Program-made: the position numbers and the translations under genes
Part shown: positions 36,560 to 44,039 of the stretch, piece by piece
How the letters are laid out: each line of letters opens with the position of its first letter
Numbering within the stretch: the first letter of the stretch is position 1
Assembly: GCA_016793165.1 (NCBI GenBank)
Contig: JAEULA010000101.1
Location: forward strand, 1-64,000
Source of the DNA: Alphaproteobacteria bacterium
Lineage (GTDB): Bacteria > Pseudomonadota > Alphaproteobacteria > CACIAM-22H2
Length of the DNA stretch: 64,000 nucleotides
Reading direction: 5' to 3'
Notes under the pieces: generated by a model
Seen by the model: only the letters and a program-made list of their open reading frames with translations
Databases searched by the model: none
Told to the model about the DNA's origin: nothing

Positions 36560-38353
36560 ATGTCTGCCGTGTCCAGCGCCGCGCCGCCCGCCGCCCAATC
36601 CGAACTGTCGGGCGCCGAGATCGTCCTCAAGGCGCTGGTGGACCACGGTGTCGAGTTCATCTTCGGCTATCCCGGCGGCGCGGTATTGCCGATCTACGAC
36701 GCGATCTTCCAGCAGAACGCACTGCGGCACATCCTGGTGCGCCAGGAGGGCGGCGCCGTGCACGCCGCCGAGGGCTATGCGCGCTCGACCGGCAAGGTCG
36801 GCGTCGTGCTCGTGACCTCGGGCCCGGGGGCCACCAACGCCGTGACCGGCCTCACCGACGCGCTGATGGATTCGATCCCGGTGATCTGCCTCACCGGCCA
36901 GGTGCCGACGCATCTCATCGGCAACGACGCCTTCCAGGAGGCCGACACGACCGGCATCACGCGCCCCTGCACCAAGCACAATTATCTGGTGAAGGACGTC
37001 AACCAGCTCTCGCGCGTCATGCACGAGGCCTTCGAGGTCGCGATGCAGGGCCGCCCGGGCCCGGTGGTGATCGACCTGCCCAAGGACGTGCTGTTCGCCA
37101 AGGCGCGCTACCAGGGGCCGGAGGAGGTCAAGCAGAAGCGCTACAATCCGCGCCGGCAGCCCGATCCGCAGCGCATCGCCGAGGCCGTCGACCTGCTCGC
37201 CAACGCCAAGCGCCCGATCGTCTATGCCGGCGGCGGCGTCATCAATTCCGGCCCGAAGGCCTCGCAGCTGCTGACCGAGTTCGTGCGCGGCACGGGCATG
37301 CCCTGCACGCTGACGCTGATGGGGCTCGGCGCCTTCCCGGCCTCGGACCCGCATTTCCTGGGCATGCTCGGCATGCACGGAAGCTACGAAGCGAACATGG
37401 CGATGCACGGCTGCGACGTGATGATCGCGATCGGCTCGCGCTTCGACGACCGCGTCACCGGCCGGCTCAACGCCTTCGCGCCCAATTCGAAGAAGATCCA
37501 CATCGACATCGACCCGTCGTCGATCAACAAGAACGTGCGCGTCGATGTGCCGATCGTGGGCGACGTGGCGGCGACGCTCGAGGCGCTGATGGCCGAGCTC
37601 AAGCGGCGCAAGATCTCCAGCGACCGCAAGGCGCTGGCCGGCTGGTGGGAGCAGCTGGAGAAGTGGCGCGCGCGCAACTCGTTCGGCTTCCGCCAGGGCA
37701 CGGACATCATCAAGCCCCAGCACGCCATCCAGCGCCTCTACGAGCTGAGCAAGGGCCGCGAGACCTTCATCACGACCGAGGTCGGCCAGCACCAGATGTG
37801 GGCGGCGCAGCATTTCAAGTTCGAGAAGCCGAACCACTGGATGACCTCCGGCGGCCTCGGCACGATGGGCTACGGACTGCCGGCGGCGATGGGCGTCCAG
37901 CTGGCGCATCCGGATGCGCTGGTCGTCGACATCGCCGGCGAGGCCTCGATCCTGATGAACATCCAGGAGCTGTCGACGATCGTCCAGTACCGGCTGCCGG
38001 TGAAGGCGTTCATCCTCAACAACCGCTACATGGGGATGGTGCGCCAGTGGCAGGAGCTGCTGCACGGCAGCCGCTACTCCGAGAGCTACATGGACGCGCT
38101 GCCCGATTTCGTGAAGCTCGCCGAGGCCTTCGGCTGCGTCGGCCTGCGCGCGAGCAAGCTTTCGGAGCTCGACGACGTGATCAAGGAGATGCTGGCGAAC
38201 AAGCGCCCGACGGTCGTCGACGTGGCCGTCGACGAGAAGGAGAACTGCTTCCCGATGATCCCCTCCGGTGCCGCGCACAACGAGATGCTGCTCGGCCCGT
38301 CGGAGGGATCGGGCGGCAAGCCGGTCTCGGAAGAGGGGATGGTCCTGGTATGA
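36560..38353 (+). CDS. ilvB: Acetolactate synthase large subunit
   Basis: A 597-residue TPP enzyme making acetolactate or acetohydroxybutyrate, the first common step of valine, leucine and isoleucine synthesis. HGVEFIFGYPGGAVLPIYDA and VRQEGGAVHAAEGYARSTGKVG carry the catalytic glutamate and substrate region. VYAGGGVINSG begins the central FAD domain, and GEASILMNIQELSTIVQYRLPVK is the TPP-magnesium motif region. The ATG at 36560 matches known N-termini. ilvH follows after 127 bases, and ilvC is 2.3 kb further on, interrupted by two transporters. Confidence 0.95.
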   Translation: MSAVSSAAPPAAQSELSGAEIVLKALVDHGVEFIFGYPGGAVLPIYDAIFQQNALRHILVRQEGGAVHAAEGYARSTGKVGVVLVTSGPGATNAVTGLTDALMDSIPVICLTGQVPTHLIGNDAFQEADTTGITRPCTKHNYLVKDVNQLSRVMHEAFEVAMQGRPGPVVIDLPKDVLFAKARYQGPEEVKQKRYNPRRQPDPQRIAEAVDLLANAKRPIVYAGGGVINSGPKASQLLTEFVRGTGMPCTLTLMGLGAFPASDPHFLGMLGMHGSYEANMAMHGCDVMIAIGSRFDDRVTGRLNAFAPNSKKIHIDIDPSSINKNVRVDVPIVGDVAATLEALMAELKRRKISSDRKALAGWWEQLEKWRARNSFGFRQGTDIIKPQHAIQRLYELSKGRETFITTEVGQHQMWAAQHFKFEKPNHWMTSGGLGTMGYGLPAAMGVQLAHPDALVVDIAGEASILMNIQELSTIVQYRLPVKAFILNNRYMGMVRQWQELLHGSRYSESYMDALPDFVKLAEAFGCVGLRASKLSELDDVIKEMLANKRPTVVDVAVDEKENCFPMIPSGAAHNEMLLGPSEGSGGKPVSEEGMVLV

Positions 38354-38480
38354 GCCGGGCGGTCGGCGACGACCGCCCTTCGACCGGCGTCGCGGCTCCG
38401 CTCGGGCCGCGCCCGCGCACCGTCCCGAGGCCCCGTTCCGCATCCCGATAGACCGATCCCTTCGGCAGAAAGACCAGACC

Positions 38481-38993
38481 GTGCCCCCGCAGCAACCGAC
38501 CGAACGCCACACCATCGCCGTGCTCGTGGACAACGAGCCCGGCATCCTCTCCCGCGTCGTGAGCCTGTTCTCGGGGCGCGGCTACAACATCGAGAGCCTG
38601 ACCGTCGCCGAGACCGACGTCGCGCGGCATCTCTCGCGCATCACGGTGGTCACCTCGGGGACGCCGATGGTCATCGAGCAGATCAAGGCGCAGCTCGACC
38701 GCCTCGTCCCCGTCCACCGCGTCTCCGACCTGACGATGAGCGGCCCGCATGTCGAGCGCGAGCTGGCGCTGGTGAAGGTCGCGGGCACCGGCGACAAGCG
38801 CGTCGAGAGCCTGCGCCTCGCCGACGTGTTCCGCGCCAAGGTCGTGGACTCCTCGACCGAGTCGTTCGTGTTCGAGATCACCGGCTCGAGCGACAAGGTC
38901 AACGCCTTCATCGAGATCCTCCGCCCGCTCGGCCTCGTCGAGATCAGCCGCACCGGCGTCGTCGCCATCGCCCGCGGCAGCCAGCCGATGTGA
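38481..38993 (+). CDS. ilvH: Acetolactate synthase small (regulatory) subunit
   Basis: A 170-residue regulatory subunit. An N-terminal ACT domain (HTIAVLVDNEPGILSRVVSLFSGRGYNIESLTVA) binds valine for feedback inhibition, and the second half has VAGTGDKRVESLRLADVFRAKVVDSSTESFVFEITG. It starts with GTG at 38481; the open frame upstream is shadow sequence. It forms the enzyme with IlvB. A GC-rich hairpin lies immediately after the stop and before the LysE gene. Confidence 0.94.
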   Translation: MPPQQPTERHTIAVLVDNEPGILSRVVSLFSGRGYNIESLTVAETDVARHLSRITVVTSGTPMVIEQIKAQLDRLVPVHRVSDLTMSGPHVERELALVKVAGTGDKRVESLRLADVFRAKVVDSSTESFVFEITGSSDKVNAFIEILRPLGLVEISRTGVVAIARGSQPM

Positions 38994-38997
38994 GCGG

Positions 38998-39020
38998 GGC
39001 GCCGGCGATCGACCGGCGCC
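38998..39020 (+). terminator. Hairpin between ilvH and the LysE gene
   Basis: GGCGCCGG (38998-39005) and CCGGCGCC (39013-39020) form a perfect 8-bp stem around CGATCGA. No T-run follows, so it is more likely an attenuating or processing hairpin than a full terminator. Confidence 0.4.
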
Positions 39021-39027
39021 GACCCCG

Positions 39028-39654
39028 ATGTCCGAATGGCTCCTTCCGCTCGCGAGCGTCGCGGTCGCGAACATCCTCGGCGCGATGTCGCCGGGGCCGG
39101 CCTTCGTGCTGATCGCGCGTACGGCGGTGACGCGGGGGATGGGGCCGGCGATGGCGGCGATCCTGGGCCTTGCGCTCGGCGCCATGCTGTGGACCGCGGC
39201 GGCGATCTGGGGATTGCAGGCGGTGTTCGCGACCCTGCCCTGGCTGCAGCGTGCGTTGCCCTTCGCGGGCGGACTGTTCCTGCTCTACCTCGCGGTGATG
39301 ATCTGGCGGCATGCGCGCGATCCGGCGCCGACGATGGAATCGGCGCGCATGGCGGCGCGCTCGGGCGGCGGAACGTTCCTGCACGCCTTCCTGATCCAGG
39401 TCTCGAACCCGAAGATCATGGTCTTCTTCGGCTCCATCTTCATGGCGGTGCTGCCGGCGCAGATGCCGCTGTGGGTCGAGCTGACGATCCTCGCGATGAT
39501 CTTCGTCAACGAGTTCGCCTGGTACGGCATCGTCGCGACCGTGTTCGCGAGCGCGCCGGCACGCGCGGCTTATGGCCGCGCGAAGACCTGGATCGACCGC
39601 GCGATGGCGGGGCTGCTCGGCGCGCTCGGGATCCGGCTGCTGCTGCCGTCGTGA
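39028..39654 (+). CDS. LysE-family amino acid exporter
   Basis: A 208-residue membrane protein of the LysE/RhtB family with about six transmembrane segments. The N-terminal LASVAVANILGAMSPGPAFVLIARTAVTRG carries the conserved SPGP motif, and FLIQVSNPKIMVFFGSIF the conserved NPK motif. Such proteins export amino acids, including branched-chain or homoserine-type. It starts 34 bases after ilvH, so it may be cotranscribed with the acetolactate synthase genes and relieve overflow of branched-chain intermediates, which is inference. Confidence 0.9.
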   Translation: MSEWLLPLASVAVANILGAMSPGPAFVLIARTAVTRGMGPAMAAILGLALGAMLWTAAAIWGLQAVFATLPWLQRALPFAGGLFLLYLAVMIWRHARDPAPTMESARMAARSGGGTFLHAFLIQVSNPKIMVFFGSIFMAVLPAQMPLWVELTILAMIFVNEFAWYGIVATVFASAPARAAYGRAKTWIDRAMAGLLGALGIRLLLPS

Positions 39655-39700
39655 ACCGCGGCGCCTGCCGGCGGTGCTCCGGGCGCCCTGGCGCCGCGCT

Positions 39701-40468
39701 TCAGGTGAACAAGTACCAGCCCGCCAGGAACAGGCCGCTGCCGGTGACCAGCACGCGCATCGCGCCGTCGGGAATCAGGCGCGCGAGCTTGCCGCCGGCG
39801 AAGCCGCCGATCAGCGCGCCGACCAGCATCACCGCCGCGGCGAGCCAGTCGACTTCGCCGCGCACGATGAAGGTGATGGCGGAGGTCGTCGTGATCACGA
39901 CGCCCATCAGGTTCTTCAGCACGTTGGTCTGCTTGACGTCCTGGATGCCGCCGATGGCGTAGCCCGCCATCATGATCACGCCGAGGCCGGCGCCGAAGAA
40001 GCCGCCATAGACCGAGCAGGCGAACTCGAAGACGCGGCCGAGCAGCTGCATGGCCGGCGTCGCAGAGCTTCCGGTCTTGGTGCCGCGCGCGGTGATCCAG
40101 CGCGTGATCGGCTTGGCGAAGCCGAACACCAGGCTTGCGGCCAGCAGGAGCCAGGGAATGAGGGCGCGGAAGACGGCCGGGCTCATGGCGATCAGCAGCT
40201 GTGCACCGACCAGCCCGCCGACCAGGCCGATGGCGAAGCTGATCCACGTCCGCGGCCCGAGGTCCCTGAGGTCTTTGATCTGCGCGAGGACCGAGGTGAG
40301 ACGCCCCGGCCACAGCGCGACCTGGCTCGTCGCGTTGGCAAGCTTGGGTGGCAGGCCGAAGGCCAGCAGGGCTGGAAACGTGACCAGCGTGCCGCCGCCG
40401 GCGAGCGCATTGATCACGCCGCCGGCGAAGCCGGCAAGGCAGAGGAGGGCGGCGGTCAGGACGTCCAT
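39701..40468 (-). CDS. TSUP/TauE-SafE family permease
   Basis: A 255-residue membrane protein of the TauE/SafE family. It opens TAALLCLAGFAGGVINALAGGGTLVTFPALLAFGLPPKLANATSQVALWPG, the hallmark first repeat, and shows a second repeat around YGGFFGAGLGVIMMAGYAIGG with about eight hydrophobic segments. Family members move sulfite, sulfonates or organic acids across the inner membrane. It lies on the opposite strand and splits ilvBH-lysE from ilvC. Confidence 0.9.
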   Translation of the reverse strand: MDVLTAALLCLAGFAGGVINALAGGGTLVTFPALLAFGLPPKLANATSQVALWPGRLTSVLAQIKDLRDLGPRTWISFAIGLVGGLVGAQLLIAMSPAVFRALIPWLLLAASLVFGFAKPITRWITARGTKTGSSATPAMQLLGRVFEFACSVYGGFFGAGLGVIMMAGYAIGGIQDVKQTNVLKNLMGVVITTTSAITFIVRGEVDWLAAAVMLVGALIGGFAGGKLARLIPDGAMRVLVTGSGLFLAGWYLFT

Positions 40469-40508
40469 GGGGGTAATGCCGTTACGGATGGGATGGGGCG
40501 CGCCGGAA

Positions 40509-40561
40509 CCCCTCGACAGGGGGGAAGGCCCTGTGCTTCAACCCGCGCGCCGCTCACAGGG
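40509..40561 (+). promoter_or_regulatory. Possible leader hairpins upstream of ilvC
   Basis: CCCCT-CGAC-AGGGG (40509-40522) and CCCTGTG (40529-40535) facing CACAGGG (40555-40561) lie in the 142-base gap before ilvC. A CTAG motif at 40584-40587 is only 24 bases from the ilvC start. These may form a control region, but no leader peptide rich in Val, Leu or Ile was seen, so classical attenuation is not supported. Confidence 0.3.
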
Positions 40562-40610
40562 ATGGACCCTTGAGGGTGACGCTCTAGTCTCGAGACGGGG
40601 GTTTCCTTCG

Positions 40611-41630
40611 ATGCGTGTGTACTACGATCGCGATGCCGACGTGAACCTGATCAAGGGCAAGAAGATTGCCATGATCGGCTTCGGCAGCCAGGGCCATGCC
40701 CATGCGCTCAATCTCCGCGACAGCGGTGTCAAGGAGGTGGCGGCCGCGCTGCGTCCGGGCTCGCCGTCGGCCAAGAAGGCCGAGGGCTACGGCTTCAAGG
40801 TGATGACCGTCGCCGAGGCCGCGAAGTGGGCCGATGTGATGATGATGGCCACGCCGGACGAGCTGCAGGCGTCGATCTGGAAGAACGACATCCGCGACAA
40901 CATGAAGCCGGGCGCGGCGATCGCCTTCGCCCACGGCCTCAACATCCACTTCAACCTGATCGAGCCGCGTCCGGACATCGACGTGTTCATGATCGCGCCG
41001 AAGGGCCCCGGCCATACGGTGCGCTCGGAGTATCAGAAGGGCGGCGGCGTTCCGTGCCTGGTCGCGATTCATCAGAACTCCAGCGGCAACGCGCTCGAAG
41101 TCGCGCTGAGCTACTCCTCGGCGATCGGCGGCGGCCGCGCCGGCACGATCGAGACGACCTTCAAGGAGGAGTGCGAGACCGACCTCTTCGGCGAGCAGGT
41201 GGTGCTCTGCGGCGGCCTCTGCGCGCTGATCATGGCGGGCTACGAGACACTGGTCGAGGCGGGCTACGCGCCCGAGATGGCCTATTTCGAGTGCCTCCAC
41301 GAGGTGAAGCTGATCGTCGACCTCATCTACGAGGGCGGCCTCGCCACCATGCGCTACTCGATCTCCAACACCGCCGAGTACGGCGACTATACCCGCGGCC
41401 CGCGCATCATCACGCCGGCCGTCAAGGAGGAGATGAAGCGCATCCTCGACGACATCCAGTCCGGCCGCTTCGCGAGGGACTGGGTGCTCGAGAACGCTGC
41501 CGGCCAGGCGAGCTTCAAGGCGATGCGCCGCCGCCATGCCGACCATCCGATCGAGAAGGTCGGCGAGCAGCTCCGCGGCATGATGCCGTGGATCGCCAAG
41601 AACAAGCTGGTCGACAAGGCCAAGAACTGA
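40611..41630 (+). CDS. ilvC: Ketol-acid reductoisomerase
   Basis: A 339-residue class I KARI that isomerises and reduces acetolactate with NADPH. The N-terminal MRVYYDRDADVNLIKGKKIAMIGFGSQGHAHALNL contains the nucleotide-binding GxGxxG. The metal-binding helices include KEECETDLFGEQVVLCGGL and YEGGLATMRYSISNTAEYGDY. The length and motifs match alphaproteobacterial enzymes exactly. The ATG at 40611 is the only sensible start. A strong GC hairpin ends the transcript nine bases after the stop. Confidence 0.96.
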   Translation: MRVYYDRDADVNLIKGKKIAMIGFGSQGHAHALNLRDSGVKEVAAALRPGSPSAKKAEGYGFKVMTVAEAAKWADVMMMATPDELQASIWKNDIRDNMKPGAAIAFAHGLNIHFNLIEPRPDIDVFMIAPKGPGHTVRSEYQKGGGVPCLVAIHQNSSGNALEVALSYSSAIGGGRAGTIETTFKEECETDLFGEQVVLCGGLCALIMAGYETLVEAGYAPEMAYFECLHEVKLIVDLIYEGGLATMRYSISNTAEYGDYTRGPRIITPAVKEEMKRILDDIQSGRFARDWVLENAAGQASFKAMRRRHADHPIEKVGEQLRGMMPWIAKNKLVDKAKN

Positions 41631-41638
41631 GCGGCGGC

Positions 41639-41679
41639 CGCGGGCCGGCCCGCACGCGTGGCGTGCAGGCCGGCCCGCG
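41639..41679 (+). terminator. Hairpin terminator of ilvC
   Basis: CGCGGGCCGGCC (41639-41650) pairs with GGCCGGCCCGCG (41668-41679), extended inwards by GCACGC/GCGTGC around GTG. It follows the ilvC stop by nine bases. There is no clear T-run, but the very stable stem and position support transcription ending here. Confidence 0.7.
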
Positions 41680-41745
41680 AACCCCTTCCGCGCCCCGGGG
41701 CCGGTGCGGTTTAATCCCGCGTTCGCTCGAACGCGGGGAGGCCCC

Positions 41746-43035
41746 ATGTCGCAAGTCGTGTCGCGGATCACGGTCTGGACCAGAGCGGTCCTGACGCTCG
41801 CAGTGCTTTGCGCCTCGGGATACGGCGTCGGCATCGAGGCGGCTTCGGCGCAGCCCAAGCCGCCCGGCGGGACGGGCACCGGCGCCGGCACGCCGGCAGC
41901 CGGAACGGTCCAGGTCCCCGAAGGCCAGTTCGCGGGCCCGACGAAGGACGGCAAGGCCAACGGCAAGGGGCGGCTCACGCTGCGCAACGGCCTGGTCGTC
42001 GAGGACGCCGAGTATCAGGACGGCGTGCAGCTCGGTCTCGTCTTCTGCAACTCCGGCGACGCCGCGGTGTTCGGCGCGCTCGCCTGGCGCGAGGGCGACG
42101 ACTGGACGAGCAAGGGCTGGTACCGCGTCGACGCGAAGAAGTGCATGACGCCCTGGACCGGCCGCATCGACCGCCGCTACGTCGCCTACCGCCTCGACCT
42201 CAGCGGCCAGGCGGTCGTCGGCGGCGACTTCTTCTTCTGCGTCCATCCCAGCGACGGTTTCGAGAACGCCAAGAACACCGCGACCTGCCCGGCGGGCACG
42301 GCGCGGCGCGGCTTCGCCTTGGCCGATTTCGGCGAGGGCGCCGGCCGGCGCGGCGGCGTGATCATCGACACGAGCGGTGCGGCCGTGTCGGCGGGCGCGA
42401 CGCCGCCCGCTCCGACCACGGGGACGCTCGAGCTCGCCGACGCGACGTACACGGGCGCGATTCGCGACGGCAAGGCCAATGGCCGCGGCGTGATGGCCTA
42501 CAAGGACGGCGCGCGCCTCGAGGGCGAGTTCGTCGACGGCGTCGCCAACGGGCCCGGCGTGTGGCTCGACAAGAACAAGAACAAGTGGTCCGGCAACTTC
42601 AAGGACGGCCTGCTGTTCGGGAAGGTCAGGATCGACTGGAACGACGGCACGGTATTCGAATCCGCCGACATGGAGCAGGGCCGCATCCACGGTCTCGCCG
42701 TGTGCAATCCCCGCCCGTCCGTGGTGTTCGGCGCCGTCGGCTACAAGGAGGGGGAGGCGTGGATGGCGAAGGGCTGGTATCGGATCGATCCGAACCAGTG
42801 CGTCTATCTGCGCACCGGCAAGCTCGAGCAGCGCTACTGGTACTATCGCCTGATCGCCGGCGGGGCGGAGGTGAAGGGCGGCGAGCACCTGTTCTGCCTG
42901 CACCCCGAGAACGCCTTCGAGATGAAGGACGCCGACCAGTGCCCGGCATCGGGCGTGCGCGCCGGATTCACGCAGGTCGATCTCGGCGAGGGCAATGCCA
43001 AGAAGATCGGCTACGTCACCGACGCGCCCAAGTGA
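41746..43035 (+). CDS. Secreted MORN-repeat protein with two DUF1036-like units
   Basis: A 429-residue exported protein (signal WTRAVLTLAVLCASGYGVGIEAASA). The mature part alternates two module types. MORN-like beta repeats (FAGPTKDGKANGKGRLTLRNG; YTGAIRDGKANGRGVMAYKDG; LEGEFVDGVANGPGVWL) occupy about 62-97 and 234-310. Two DUF1036-like units (about 98-198 and 317-417) share CN...VVFGA, W..KGWYR+D...C, CVHP/CLHP and CP.+...GF...DLGEG, with matching cysteines. The protein thus looks like an internal duplication of a MORN-DUF1036 module, each probably disulfide-stabilised. A ribosome site GGGGAGG precedes the ATG at 41746. Function unknown; an envelope scaffold is possible. Confidence 0.82.
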   Translation: MSQVVSRITVWTRAVLTLAVLCASGYGVGIEAASAQPKPPGGTGTGAGTPAAGTVQVPEGQFAGPTKDGKANGKGRLTLRNGLVVEDAEYQDGVQLGLVFCNSGDAAVFGALAWREGDDWTSKGWYRVDAKKCMTPWTGRIDRRYVAYRLDLSGQAVVGGDFFFCVHPSDGFENAKNTATCPAGTARRGFALADFGEGAGRRGGVIIDTSGAAVSAGATPPAPTTGTLELADATYTGAIRDGKANGRGVMAYKDGARLEGEFVDGVANGPGVWLDKNKNKWSGNFKDGLLFGKVRIDWNDGTVFESADMEQGRIHGLAVCNPRPSVVFGAVGYKEGEAWMAKGWYRIDPNQCVYLRTGKLEQRYWYYRLIAGGAEVKGGEHLFCLHPENAFEMKDADQCPASGVRAGFTQVDLGEGNAKKIGYVTDAPK

Positions 43036-43144
43036 CGTTCCGGGTCGGGCGCGGCGTCATTCCGCGCCCGACCGGGACACCCCGCCAATTGCCAGCCGCG
43101 CGGCCCGGGCATCGGCGCCGCCCGGATCCGACGAGGAGGTGAAT

Positions 43145-43846
43145 GTGAAGCTGACCGACTACGCCGCCCTGAGCTTCGACTGCTACGGCACGCTGATCGA
43201 CTGGGAGAGCGGCATCCTTGCCGAGATCCGCCCGTGGCTGGCGCGCTATCGTCAGGAGCGCTCCGACGACGCGATCCTCGAGGCCTACGGCGTTGTCGAG
43301 GCGGAATGCGAGCACCGCACGCCGAGCAGGCTCTATCGCGACCTGCTCGTCGACGTGCATGTCGCGCTCGCGAAGCGCTGGGGACTTCCGGCGGACGCGG
43401 CGGCGGCGCGGCGCTTCGGCGACTCGGTGCCGCGCTGGCCGGCCTTCCCCGACAGCGCGGCGGCGCTCGCGAAGCTGAAGAAGCGGTTCAAGCTGATCAT
43501 CCTGTCCAATGTCGATCGCCGCTCCTTCGCGGGATCGAACAAGCGCCTCGGCGTGACCTTCGACGCCATCTGCACGGCGGAGGACATCGGCAGCTACAAG
43601 CCCGATCCGCGCAACTTCGCCTATGTGAAGAAGGCCGTGGCGGCGCTCGGTGTCCCGGCGGACAAGCACCTTCACGTCGCGCAGAGCCTTTTCCACGACA
43701 TCGCGCCCGCGAATGCCGCGGGCCTGCCGAGCGCGTGGATCAATCGGCGCCGCGGCAAGCCGGGCGGCGGCGCCACGCCGCCCGCAAGCGCGACGCCGTC
43801 GCTCGAAGTCGGCTCGATGGCCGAGTTCGCGGCGCTGCTCGACTAG
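43145..43846 (+). CDS. Haloacid dehalogenase type II-like HAD hydrolase
   Basis: A 233-residue HAD hydrolase close to L-2-haloacid dehalogenases. The nucleophile is in LSFDCYGTLIDWESGI, the Ser/Thr and lysine motifs are in IILSNVDRRSF and YKPDPRNF, and VAQSLFHDIAPANAAGLPSAWINR is the late acidic motif and dehalogenase-type strand. The GTG start at 43145 follows AGGAGGTGAAT with ideal spacing. It may hydrolyse haloacids or phosphate esters; actual halogenated substrates are unproven. It lies between the MORN protein and the peptidase fusion. Confidence 0.85.
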   Translation: MKLTDYAALSFDCYGTLIDWESGILAEIRPWLARYRQERSDDAILEAYGVVEAECEHRTPSRLYRDLLVDVHVALAKRWGLPADAAAARRFGDSVPRWPAFPDSAAALAKLKKRFKLIILSNVDRRSFAGSNKRLGVTFDAICTAEDIGSYKPDPRNFAYVKKAVAALGVPADKHLHVAQSLFHDIAPANAAGLPSAWINRRRGKPGGGATPPASATPSLEVGSMAEFAALLD

Positions 43847-43974
43847 CGCGGGCGGCCGGGACCGACGCACGGTCTCGCCGCGTCGATCCCGTCTGCCGGC
43901 CGGCGTGGCTGCGACCCGGGCCGGTTCGCGGCCGCCTCGGCGATCGCCGCGACCGTCGCACGCGCGGGCGCGGT

Positions 43975-44002
43975 TTGCCTCTTCCGGTTGCATTGGCCTA
44001 GG
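43975..44002 (+). promoter_or_regulatory. Candidate CTAG-type promoter for the peptidase-hydrolase fusion
   Basis: TTGCCT (43975-43980) and CCTAGG (43997-44002) are 16 bases apart and end 37 bases before the ATG at 44040. It matches the motif also present before ilvB, degP and others in the window. Confidence 0.4.
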
Positions 44003-44039
44003 CTCCGGCGACGTTCACCGCTGGGGGAGAGGGCTCGAC

